Source: Chloroflexota bacterium
Lineage (GTDB): Bacteria; Chloroflexota; UBA6077; JACCZL01
Direction of reading: 5' to 3'
Length of the DNA: 64,000 nt
NCBI GenBank assembly: GCA_020845495.1
Contig: JADLFM010000173.1
Coordinates: 107,612-171,611 of the forward strand
Notes under the pieces: generated by a model
Seen by the model: only the letters and a program-made list of their open reading frames with translations
Told to the model about the DNA's origin: nothing
Databases searched by the model: none
Shown here: positions 52,094 to 59,778 of the stretch, in pieces
Layout: each line of letters opens with the position of its first letter
How positions within the stretch are numbered: position 1 is the stretch's first letter
Position numbers and translations under genes: made by a program

Positions 52094-52883
52094 TGGTCGC
52101 CGAGATGTACGGATTGTTCGGGTTCGGGTCGGGGACCGTGTTCACGTTCACCCAGCTCGAGCCATCCCAGCGGGCGATCTGGAGCTTCGACTTGTCGGCC
52201 GGTACGCTGTACGGAATGCCCAGGTTCACCGCCGACGGGAACTGATCCATGCCGCTACCGCCGCACCCGTTGAGCGCCGTCACACGGAAGACGAGGTCGT
52301 CGAGGAAGGCGCCCGGCGCCGCCGCGACCGTCGACTTGTCAACCTGATCGAGGCTGACCTGGGAGGCGCTGGGGAACGAAGAGACCGGCACCACGTCGAT
52401 CGTGACGCTCCCGCCCGGCAGGAACAGGGTCAGCGTCCCAACTTCGCCAACAGCGTAGCAGCGGCTCACCTGGCCTTGACCAGACGGCGCGCCACCGCCA
52501 GGGGCCGGAACGAGGATCGGCGAGGGGGTGAACTCATTCCCGTTCCCGTTCTCGTTGCCATTCCCGTTCCCGTTCCCGTTCTCGTTCCCGTTGCCGTTCT
52601 CGTTCCCGTTGCCGTTCTCGTTCCCGTTGCCGTTCTCGTTCCCGTTGCAATTTCCGTTATCGTTGCCATTATCACCGTTGTCGTTATTGTTGTTGCAATT
52701 GTTATCGTTGTCGTTACCGTTCTTGTTGTCGGCGGCCGGCGAACGAATGCCCAGTTCGTTACCAGCCTGGGCGAACGCCGTCCCACTGAGCGACGCGGTG
52801 TCGCTGAACGCCAAGAACACGAGCGGTGACCCCGCCACACCCAGGATGATGATGGCGATAAGTCCCGCGCGAAGCGCAGACAT
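52053..52883 (-). CDS. Secreted protein with Asn/Gly/Glu-repeat segment
   Basis: A 276-residue exported protein of unknown function. A signal peptide covers about residues 1-35 (LIAIIILGVAGSPLVFLAF, then GTAFAQAG). Residues about 50-115 are an extreme low-complexity stretch of Asn, Asp, Gly and Glu with repeated NGNE units, encoded by hexamer-like CGTTCC/CGTTGC repeats. The C-terminal 150 residues look folded and include a beta-rich domain (VGTLTLFLPGGSVTIDVVP, then QIARWDGSSWVNVNTVPDPN and TINQTGLYAVYER), similar to secreted adhesive or carbohydrate-associated domains. ATG at 52883 follows GGAGGT. The 17-nt-spaced promoter upstream supports expression. Confidence 0.75.
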   Translation of the reverse strand: MSALRAGLIAIIILGVAGSPLVFLAFSDTASLSGTAFAQAGNELGIRSPAADNKNGNDNDNNCNNNNDNGDNGNDNGNCNGNENGNGNENGNGNENGNGNENGNGNGNGNENGNGNEFTPSPILVPAPGGGAPSGQGQVSRCYAVGEVGTLTLFLPGGSVTIDVVPVSSFPSASQVSLDQVDKSTVAAAPGAFLDDLVFRVTALNGCGGSGMDQFPSAVNLGIPYSVPADKSKLQIARWDGSSWVNVNTVPDPNPNNPYISATINQTGLYAVYERP

Positions 52884-52931
52884 ACGCCGCACCTCCACTC
52901 TCTTCTGCTCGCATCGAGCGAAATCCTCCAG

Positions 52932-52960
52932 AGGATAGCACTAACGACGGCCAACGCCAA
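52932..52960 (-). promoter_or_regulatory. Promoter of the Asn/Gly-rich secreted protein gene
   Basis: Read on the minus strand: TTGGCG (52960-52955), 17 nt, TATCCT (52937-52932), about 50 nt upstream of the start codon. The region just beyond it (52960-53040) is clearly AT-richer than its surroundings. Confidence 0.5.
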
Positions 52961-53156
52961 TGCCCATGTTTTCATGATTTATTGACGTAACGTTGTTGCA
53001 CTCCGTCGAAGCCAATCTCGAGATCGACGTAATATTCCCGAACTGGGTCGCGTCGATCCGGCTATGGCTTCGGCCGTCACTCGCTGGCCGGCTCGCCCGA
53101 TCCCGGTCACAACTCCGCGCGAGCCGATACCTGGAGCCCTGACCTGGCTCCGCAGG

Positions 53157-54389
53157 TCAGTCGGCGGCGACGAAGCGATGGAACCGCTTCTTGCCCGCCC
53201 GTACGAGCAGACCTTTTGTACCCAGGTCGTCCCGCCCCACCCGCTCGGCCGGCTCGTCGATCCGCCGGTCGCCAAGGTATGCCCCGCCCTGTTGGATCAG
53301 CCGGCGCGCTGCCGCTTTCGATGGCGCGAGCTTCGCCATGACGAGCAAATCGACGACCTCGATGCCGTCGTCCAGGCGCTCGGCTGGCACTGCCGTTGTC
53401 GGCACTGCGTCGAGCGAGCCGGCCGCTCCGCCGAACAGGGCGTGCGAGGCCGCCCGGGCCTCGTCGGCGGCAGCCTGACCGTGGGCAAGCTTCGTCACCT
53501 CGTAGGCGAGGATCTCCTTACTGGCGCGAAGCTCAGCGCCCTCGGCGGACGCCAGTCGCGCGATCTCGTCCAGCGGCAGGAACGTAAACAGTTTCATGAA
53601 CCGGCCGACGTCGGGATCCTCGGTGTTCATCCAGAACTGGTAGAAGACGTACGGGCTGGTGCGCTCCGGCGAGAGCCAGACGGCGCCGGCCTCGGTCTTC
53701 CCCATCTTCACGCCCGAGGCCGTCGTAATCAGCGGCGCCACCAGCGCGAACGCTTCGCCCCCGTCGACCCGCCGGATCAGTTCGGCGCCGGCCAGGATGT
53801 TGAACCACTGGTCGGTGCCGCCAACCTGGAGCACGCAGCCGTGCTGGCGGTACAGGTGGAGGAAGTCGTACGCCTGGAGCAGCACGTAATTCAACTCGAG
53901 GAAGCTCAGGCTCGATTCCTGGAGCCGCTGCCGATACGTCTCGTGCTGAAGCAACTGATTGACGGTGAAGTGCCGGCCGATCTCGCGGAGGAAGTCGACG
54001 TAGCCAAGGCCGAGCAGCCAGTCGGCGTTGTTCAGCATCAGGGCGCGGCCGTCATTGAAGTCGATGAAGTGGGCCAGTTGGCCCTTGATTGCCTCCTGAT
54101 TTTCGGCGATCTGCTCGCGGCTCAGGAGGGGCCGGGCCTCGGTCTTCCCGGTCGGGTCGCCCACCATCGTCGTACCACCGCCGACGATAGCAATCGGGCG
54201 ATGGCCGGCCCGCTGGAGGTGCGCCAGCATCATGATGGGGACCAGATGGCCGACGGTCAGGCTCGAGGCGGTCGGATCGTAGCCGCAGTAGAGCGTGACC
54301 GGGCGCGTGAGCGCCTCGCGTAGCGCCTGGTCGTTCGACGACAGGTTGACGAAGCCCCGCTCTACGAGCAGGTCGAAACCGCTCTCCAT
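53157..54389 (-). CDS. tyrS: Tyrosyl-tRNA synthetase
   Basis: A 410-residue class I synthetase that charges tRNA-Tyr. The HIGH-type motif is in PTASSLTVGHLVP (residues about 40-51) and the KMSKS-type loop is KMGKT (228-232). Tyr-binding marks include LYCGYDPTASS and LQAYDFLHLYRQHGCVLQVG followed by GTDQWFNI. The C-terminal S4 domain is present (VVDLLVMAKLAPSKAAARRL, IQQGGAYLGDRRI). The long TyrRS-2 (TyrZ)-like layout fits. I use ATG at 54389 (MESGFDLL); GGAGG lies 11 nt upstream; ATG at 54407 is an alternative. No T-box leader is seen before it. Divergent from a HAD gene. Confidence 0.96.
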   Translation of the reverse strand: MESGFDLLVERGFVNLSSNDQALREALTRPVTLYCGYDPTASSLTVGHLVPIMMLAHLQRAGHRPIAIVGGGTTMVGDPTGKTEARPLLSREQIAENQEAIKGQLAHFIDFNDGRALMLNNADWLLGLGYVDFLREIGRHFTVNQLLQHETYRQRLQESSLSFLELNYVLLQAYDFLHLYRQHGCVLQVGGTDQWFNILAGAELIRRVDGGEAFALVAPLITTASGVKMGKTEAGAVWLSPERTSPYVFYQFWMNTEDPDVGRFMKLFTFLPLDEIARLASAEGAELRASKEILAYEVTKLAHGQAAADEARAASHALFGGAAGSLDAVPTTAVPAERLDDGIEVVDLLVMAKLAPSKAAARRLIQQGGAYLGDRRIDEPAERVGRDDLGTKGLLVRAGKKRFHRFVAAD

Positions 54390-54501
54390 ATGCTCTCGAT
54401 CCTCCATCGAGATGGTACCGGATCGAAGCTCCACGCCCGAGAGCGCCAGCGTGCCAGTTCCGATAGTCTATCAACGTCGGTCCATCCGGTAGACTCATCG
54501 T

Positions 54502-55167
54502 ATGCCGACCTGCGCCTTCGACGCTGTTATCTTCGATCTCGACGGTGTGCTGCTCGACTCCGAGCCACTGTACCTCGCTGCGACGAACGCCGTGCTCGCG
54601 CGTGAGGGCAAGTACCTCAGCCCCGAGGACAATGCACGCTACATCGGAAATCGCTACCGCGACGTCCTGGATGACTTGATCCCTCGGCTGGGTCTGGTGC
54701 ACGGCCCGGAGTACTACATCGCCGAGACGAGCGAGCATCTACGCCAGGTCTTCGACGGGCCGCTCCAGCCGCCGCCCGGCGCGTTGGATCTGATCGCACG
54801 GCTCGCGGAACACGACGTCCCGCGAGCCGTCGGGTCGTCGAGCGGACATGCCTGGGTCGAGCACATCTTGACGAGCCTGGACGTACGCGAGTTCTTCCCG
54901 GTCGTGGTCGGCGGAGACGACGTGGCGAGCGGGAAGCCGGCGCCGGACATCTTCCTGCGCTGCGCCGAGCTTCTCGGAGTCGTGCCGGAGCGCTGCGCGG
55001 TGATCGAGGACTCGGCGCCCGGCGTGCTCGCTGCGCGCCGGGCACGGATGACGGCGATTGGCCTGCGTACGGCTGCGACGGCCACGGTCCCGCTCGAAGG
55101 ATGCCTGGCGGTAGTCGGGAGCCTTGCTGAGGCGTCCGTGCACCTCGGCTTCGGTGGCCATCCGTAG
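54502..55167 (+). CDS. HAD-superfamily phosphatase/phosphomutase (beta-PGM-like)
   Basis: A 221-residue haloacid-dehalogenase-type enzyme. Motif I is AVIFDLDGVLLDSEPLYLAA with nucleophile and acid-base Asp, motif II is the Ser region in RAVGSSSGHAWVEHIL, motif III is the Lys in ASGKPAPDIFLRCAELL, and motif IV is the acidic pair in CAVIEDSAPGVLAARRA. The helical cap lies after motif I, as in beta-phosphoglucomutase and phosphoglycolate phosphatase. Substrate cannot be told. ATG at 54502 is divergent from tyrS by about 110 nt. It faces an acyltransferase gene across a short hairpin. Confidence 0.92.
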   Translation: MPTCAFDAVIFDLDGVLLDSEPLYLAATNAVLAREGKYLSPEDNARYIGNRYRDVLDDLIPRLGLVHGPEYYIAETSEHLRQVFDGPLQPPPGALDLIARLAEHDVPRAVGSSSGHAWVEHILTSLDVREFFPVVVGGDDVASGKPAPDIFLRCAELLGVVPERCAVIEDSAPGVLAARRARMTAIGLRTAATATVPLEGCLAVVGSLAEASVHLGFGGHP

Positions 55168-55190
55168 GCCCAGACAGCCCCGGCAGGTAC

Positions 55191-55211
55191 GATCCTCCTC
55201 TCTGGAGGATC
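55191..55211. terminator. Hairpin between convergent HAD and acyltransferase genes
   Basis: GATCCTCC (55191-55198) and GGAGGATC (55204-55211) form a perfect 8-bp stem with a 5-nt loop. It includes part of the acyltransferase stop codon and could serve both directions. Confidence 0.45.
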
Positions 55212-56538
55212 AGTAAGCCGCGCGCATCGCTTCCGACTCGTCCCGTGCGTCGTCTGGCGCGCCCGCGAGCAGTTGGCGAACGGCGGTGCGGACTCGTTCG
55301 GTAAGCGCGACAGAACCTTCACCGCTCGCGGCCAGCTCAGCCGCGGCCAGCGGCCGGCCGTAGCACACCTGTACCGTCGTCGGGCTGAGGCGGGGAAAGG
55401 CCAGTTGGAGCACCGCGGTGAGGTCTTCGCGGCCACGCGTCGTCCGGCGGAGCCGGATCAACGGGTCGAAGCGCCGCCGCGCCTCGGCCGAGAGCGCGCC
55501 GGCGATCGCCGTTGGTACGACCTGGAGCGGGATGCCGTGACGTGCGGCGAGCCGGATGAGCGTCCCGACCCCCGGTGACCACTCGCTCAGGGGCTCCCAC
55601 TCGGATGTGGTCGCCGCCTCGAGGGCGCGCGCAGCGCCGTTCGCCCACCCAGCGCGGGCGGCGCCGTTCGCCCGCTCGGCATGCCCCGCACCGTTCACCC
55701 ACGCGACGTCACCAGACCTGGTATCGCGAGCGAGACCGGCGAGGTCGTTCATCCAGATGTCGCCCTTCATCGTGCCGCGCCGCTCGACGCCGCCCCCATC
55801 CTGGTCGCGCGCTGTGGCCTCGTTCATCACGTGGCCACGCTCGGAGCCGGGCGGCAAAGGCCAGCCCAGGAGCGCCGGTTCTGGTTCGAGGTGGCCGGCC
55901 GGGACGATCAGCAGCGCGCTGCCCGCCCGAAGGGCCTGGAGCACCGAGCGCAGGCCGCCAACCCGTGTCGGCCCGTCGTCCGGCAGGAACAGGAGGTTGG
56001 GGGCAAGTGTCGAGAGCAGCGTCAGTAAGGGCTGCGGCCGTGCCAGCGCCCGGACATCCGGCCGGGGCGCCGTCGCATACACCGCGAGTGTGTCGAGCAG
56101 GCCGGGATGATTCGCCACCAGCAGGACCGGTCCGTTCGTTGGCACGTGCTCTGCCCCCGTTTCGATGAGGCAGCCGCCGTACCGGCGGGCGAGCTCGCGG
56201 GAGGCCGATGCCACACCATCCACCGCGAGTGCGCGGTCGAAGTCGGCCAGATCGCGGGCAAAGCGCCGCACCTGGAGATGGAACGCACGCACGGCCACTG
56301 CGCCCATCGTCGGCCGATGCCCGAGGCCGGCGAGGGCCACCAGGTCACGCCGGCAGACTTCAACAAGCAGCCGCGCCCGTTCGGCCTCGTCGAGGGACGC
56401 ATCCGGGGGGCAAGGTGTCAGTGGCGGTAGTCCCCCGGCCGCGATACGCTCTCCAGTCACGACCGGTTCACGATCGGTCCGATCTTCCCAGCGCCGTGGC
56501 TTCGCTCGCGCCGGATCGCGGACGGCGACGTGCTTCAC
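55210..56538 (-). CDS. PlsC-like lysophospholipid acyltransferase family protein
   Basis: A 442-residue protein with an LPLAT domain. Motif I is VANHPGLLDTLAVYAT (HxxxxD kept), and LPDDGPTRVGGLRSVLQ and LLIVPAGHLEPEPALLG correspond to motifs II and III. A long Ala/Gly/Asn/Arg-rich insert with repeated NGAARA and NGAGHAE (about residues 265-340) splits the domain; after it PLQVVPTAIAGALS and VQVCYGRPL complete the fold. The N-terminal 100 residues are helical and unassigned. It probably acylates a lysophospholipid or a lipid-linked acceptor at the inner membrane. I chose GTG at 56538 because GGGAGG lies 6 nt upstream; a GTG at 56580 is possible. Confidence 0.72.
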   Translation of the reverse strand: MKHVAVRDPARAKPRRWEDRTDREPVVTGERIAAGGLPPLTPCPPDASLDEAERARLLVEVCRRDLVALAGLGHRPTMGAVAVRAFHLQVRRFARDLADFDRALAVDGVASASRELARRYGGCLIETGAEHVPTNGPVLLVANHPGLLDTLAVYATAPRPDVRALARPQPLLTLLSTLAPNLLFLPDDGPTRVGGLRSVLQALRAGSALLIVPAGHLEPEPALLGWPLPPGSERGHVMNEATARDQDGGGVERRGTMKGDIWMNDLAGLARDTRSGDVAWVNGAGHAERANGAARAGWANGAARALEAATTSEWEPLSEWSPGVGTLIRLAARHGIPLQVVPTAIAGALSAEARRRFDPLIRLRRTTRGREDLTAVLQLAFPRLSPTTVQVCYGRPLAAAELAASGEGSVALTERVRTAVRQLLAGAPDDARDESEAMRAAY

Positions 56539-56728
56539 TCCCAGCCTCCCGCCATGTATCAGGGCATAGGCGCCCCGCACGGGTCGTCGCTCCGGTTCCC
56601 GCGTGGCCGGCCCTCACCCGGCGGAGTGCTCCCGTGCCCTGCCGAATCGTCTCCGAACTCGGCCCCCGTCCGCGCCCCCGAGCACAGAGCGAGGACCGAG
56701 TGCAGAGTAAGGGCACCCCACCCGGATA

Positions 56729-56744
56729 CCCGGCAGATGCCGGG
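56729..56744 (-). terminator. Small hairpin between the propeller and acyltransferase genes
   Basis: CCCGGCA-GA-TGCCGGG, followed by another CAGATGCCGGG copy to 56755. It lies 75 nt after the stop of the SMP-30-like gene on the minus strand. Weak as a terminator; it may only be part of a short repeat. Confidence 0.3.
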
Positions 56745-56819
56745 CAGATGCCGGGTACACACCCGGCGTAGCCCGGCCATCCCGTTGAGTACGCTCAGGT
56801 CAACCCGGCGGATTCACGC

Positions 56820-58058
56820 TCAGCCCGGCGCCGCCCCCTGCACGCCGACGAAGACGGCGTAGATCGACTGGCTGCCGGCCATGAAGAGGCGATTACGCTT
56901 CGGGCCGCCGAAGGTGAGGTTGCCGACCACCTCCGGAATTCGGATCCGGCCCAGCAGATCCCCCTCCGGGCTCCAGACTGTCACGCCGCTGTAGCCGACG
57001 TTTCGACCGGCATTGCTCGCTGCCCAGAGGTTGCCGTAGACGTCGGTGCGGACGCCGTCAGGACCGCACTTCACGCCGTTGACCATGAAGTCGCTGAACT
57101 GGCGCTGATTCACCGCCCGGTTGTCGTCGGTGATGTCGAAGACGTACGCGACGCCCTTGCCGCCGGGGGGTGTGTCGCCTGGGCCTGCCCCGGTACTGGT
57201 GACGTACAGTTGCTTGTAGTCGGGTGAGAAGCACAGCCCGTTGGGATCCGGCACCTGATCCTGGTTGATGACCATATCGAGTCGGCCGCTCGGATCGATC
57301 CGGTACACGTTCGTCGGAAGCTCGCGAACGTAATTACCGATCTCGGCCGGCTGTCCAACATGCGAGTTGAGGAGCCCGGCAGGGTTGCTCGGCCCACCCG
57401 GCGCATCCGGCGCGCCTTCGTACAACTGGCCTCCATAGGGGGGGTCCGTGAACCAGTAGCTCCCATCCGGATGAGGCACGATGTCGTTCGGCGAATTGAG
57501 GCGCTTCCCCTGGTAGTTGTCGGCGAGGATGCTGATCGAACCGTCGAGCTCGTAGCGGACGACCCGGCGAGTCAGGTGCTCACAGGAAAGCTGGCGCCCA
57601 GCGAAGTCGAAGGTATTGCCGTTGCTATTGTTCGACGGCATCCGAAAGACGCTGACGTGCCCATCATCCTCGAGCCAGCGCATCTGCCGATTGTTCGGGA
57701 TATCGCTGAACATGAAGAAGCGCCCAACACTGTTCCAGGCCGGCCCTTCGACCCAGGCGGCCCCGGTCCAGAGCCGGTGGATCGCGGCATTTCCCACGAT
57801 CAGACGGCCGAAGCGCGGGTCGTGCGACACGATGTCCGGATCGGTGAAGTAGGTGGTCGGGGCGCCCTCGGGGCCGAAATCGCGCGGCGGATTGGTCACC
57901 GTCGTCGGCGGCGAGACCGGGGGATCGTTCGGCGACGTCTGAGCCAGCGCGACGCCCGGTGCGGCGACCGCGACGCCGGCTGCTGCCGTCATGGCCGTGA
58001 GAAAATGTCGCCGTGACACCAAGGCCGAGTCTCGGGGGGTATCCGATGCTCGCGACAT
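56820..58058 (-). CDS. Tat-exported SMP-30/gluconolactonase-like beta-propeller
   Basis: A 412-residue exported protein. The twin-arginine signal is SRRHFLTAMTAAAGVAVAAP ending ALAQT. The propeller resembles SMP-30/gluconolactonase: WVEGPAWNSVGRFFMFSD, FAGRQLSCEHLTRRVVRYE, LNSPNDIVPHPDGSYWFTDP, DPNGLCFSPDYKQLYVT and GPDGVRTDVYGNLWAAS. The metal ligands of the family fit the Glu in VEGPAW, the Asn in SPNDIV and PNGLC, and an Asp in GPDGVR. It probably opens sugar lactones outside the membrane. ATG at 58058 with AAGGG upstream. Confidence 0.88.
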   Translation of the reverse strand: MSRASDTPRDSALVSRRHFLTAMTAAAGVAVAAPGVALAQTSPNDPPVSPPTTVTNPPRDFGPEGAPTTYFTDPDIVSHDPRFGRLIVGNAAIHRLWTGAAWVEGPAWNSVGRFFMFSDIPNNRQMRWLEDDGHVSVFRMPSNNSNGNTFDFAGRQLSCEHLTRRVVRYELDGSISILADNYQGKRLNSPNDIVPHPDGSYWFTDPPYGGQLYEGAPDAPGGPSNPAGLLNSHVGQPAEIGNYVRELPTNVYRIDPSGRLDMVINQDQVPDPNGLCFSPDYKQLYVTSTGAGPGDTPPGGKGVAYVFDITDDNRAVNQRQFSDFMVNGVKCGPDGVRTDVYGNLWAASNAGRNVGYSGVTVWSPEGDLLGRIRIPEVVGNLTFGGPKRNRLFMAGSQSIYAVFVGVQGAAPG

Positions 58059-58930
58059 ATATGAGCCCTTATGAGCTTGGCCTCACCTCGAGGGGTCTGC
58101 ACGCGGTCGGCTCGTCGATCGGACGACGAACGAGACGCCTCCACTGGACGTGACGAACGTGTGGGCGTGACGAACGTGGCGCCGCTCGGCGAGTGCCTAC
58201 GAGCGGCGGCTCGGGGGCGGGCGCGCCGCCCAGCCGGCTTCCACCATGCCAGCAGGCGTCGAGCGGTGAGGCATCGAGCGAGTGGTGTGCTGACGAGCGC
58301 CCGACGGGCCGTAGGCACCCGGGCCGTGGGCACCCGGGCCGTGGGCAGCCCGCATACCCGCTGGACAGCGCCCACGACGCCGTGAGGATCGACGGCCGGC
58401 GTGCACGGCAAGCCGAGTGCTCCGCATCCCAGTGCGAGCAGCGCCGGTCGTACCGGACCACCAGACCTGGTGCGGCGCCATCGACCGCATGGCACTCCCT
58501 CTCTGCCTCGCCAACATGCCTAGCTAACTACAGGGCCGGTCGCATTGTCAATAGTCCAGTCGGAGCGTCCAGCACGGAGCGCGCGCGATGCTCGCGCGCG
58601 GCTTCCCACACAGGCACACGAAGGCACACCCGCACATGCCGGCCGCACGTGGTTGAAGCACGCTGCCAGCACAGTGCAGCAGGACGGTCCGAAGCGGTCA
58701 TGCGATGGCACCCGGCAACCGCGCGGTTGCAATGTGGTATCTGCTCGCCCGAGTGCTTTACTCGTGACGCGCCGTCGCGATACCATTCTGCTAGCTCGGG
58801 CGACAGGCTCGTTCGCTGTCTGTTTGAGGTCTGGACTGAGGGCATGAGGCCTGAACTGAGGGCATGAGGCCTGAACTGAGGCGCCGGCGACGTACTGGCG
58901 CCTCGGATGTCGCCGCCGGAGACACGCGCG
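58059..58930. other. Long intergenic region with short tandem repeats
   Basis: About 870 nt with no gene I can support; open frames here are Arg/Ala-rich by-products of GC content. It holds three 15-nt units (58306-58350; GGGCCGTGGGCACCC type), a GCGCGCG-ATGCT-CGCGCGC hairpin near 58580-58600 and 2.5 copies of a 20-nt unit at 58831-58881. Confidence 0.6.
58831..58881. repeat. Tandem 20-nt repeat upstream of the flagellin-like gene
   Basis: CTGGACTGAGGGCATGAGGC, then CTGAACTGAGGGCATGAGGC, then CTGAACTGAGG: 2.5 copies, 50 nt before the flagellin-like start. Confidence 0.85.
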
Positions 58931-59737
58931 ATGTCGATTCCACCACTTCCGCCCCGATCCCCGCGCGAGCCCGATCAATCGAGCCCACGCCAGACCGGCT
59001 CGTTCCGTCCCGACGCGTCGACTGATATCCTCAGGCGCACCGACGGTCCAGCGCCTGCTTCGACACGTGGGCCTCAGAGTGACGAGGCGTTGACCGGCCA
59101 TCCTCTGGCGGGCCGTCTTCGGCACGCCGGCGAGACGGTCGAACGGCTGGCTCGCGGAGTCGCGTTACTCCAGGAGGCTCGCGCTGGCGTCGCCAGCACC
59201 CGCAGCATCGTCCAGCATCTGCGCGACGTTGCCGTACTGGCTGAGGATCGAACGCTCTCCGCAGCCGACCGTGTGACCCTCCAGCAGCAGGTAGATCGGG
59301 CACTCGCAGACCTCGACGAGACGGCCGACACGACGTCCTTCGACGTCCGCCTGCTCGCGAACGGGGCGCCCGCCGATGGCGTCGAGTTGCCGTCGGCCCA
59401 TCCGTTCAGCGAAGTCGGCTCGGCTGATCTCGGATTGACCGACCTCAGCGTTCGCACGCCTGACGAGGCCTTCGCGGCAACCCACGCCCTCGACCTCGCT
59501 TTCCTGCGGGTGCACGATCTCGCATCGTCGCTCGATACCCGAGCCGGGCAATTCGACGGCGCGCTCGCAGAGGCACTGAGCCGCTCGGCGCTCGCCGCCG
59601 GGAGCGCCATCGGCAGCGCCGAGGCCGCGCGTGAGGCCGTAGCCCTGGCGCGTCAGGCGCTTACGACACGAGGCGAGCAGGCGCCGCTCACACACGGACG
59701 TCTGGATCCTGCGCGGGTGCAACGCCTGCTCGGCTGA
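58931..59737 (+). CDS. Orphan flagellin-like protein
   Basis: A 268-residue protein whose middle matches the flagellin D0/D1 helices: a long heptad-rich region (VERLARGVALLQEARAGVAS, QHLRDVAVLAEDRTLSAADR, then QQQVDRALADLDETADTTSF and DVRLLANG), which mirrors the flagellin run from the 'ISLLQ-A' helix to the 'FNG--LL-G' turn. The C-terminal part (AATHALDLAFLRVHDLASSL, RAGQFDGALAEALSRS) mirrors the flagellin C-terminal coil. The first 60 residues are a Pro/Ser-rich head where flagellin would have its polymerisation segment. No flagellar genes lie nearby. Possible roles: a secreted surface filament, a hook-associated relative, or a decaying flagellin. The start is uncertain (ATG 58931 or 58907). 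Confidence 0.65.
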   Translation: MSIPPLPPRSPREPDQSSPRQTGSFRPDASTDILRRTDGPAPASTRGPQSDEALTGHPLAGRLRHAGETVERLARGVALLQEARAGVASTRSIVQHLRDVAVLAEDRTLSAADRVTLQQQVDRALADLDETADTTSFDVRLLANGAPADGVELPSAHPFSEVGSADLGLTDLSVRTPDEAFAATHALDLAFLRVHDLASSLDTRAGQFDGALAEALSRSALAAGSAIGSAEAAREAVALARQALTTRGEQAPLTHGRLDPARVQRLLG

Positions 59738-59778
59738 CGCAGCCGGCCGGGTCCCGCACCAATCATAGGGCAGCAGGA

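Noticed and set aside
58059..58900. Several 100-200 codon frames on both strands
   Set aside because: Arg/Ala/Thr-rich, driven by GC content and short repeats, with no motif or ribosome site.
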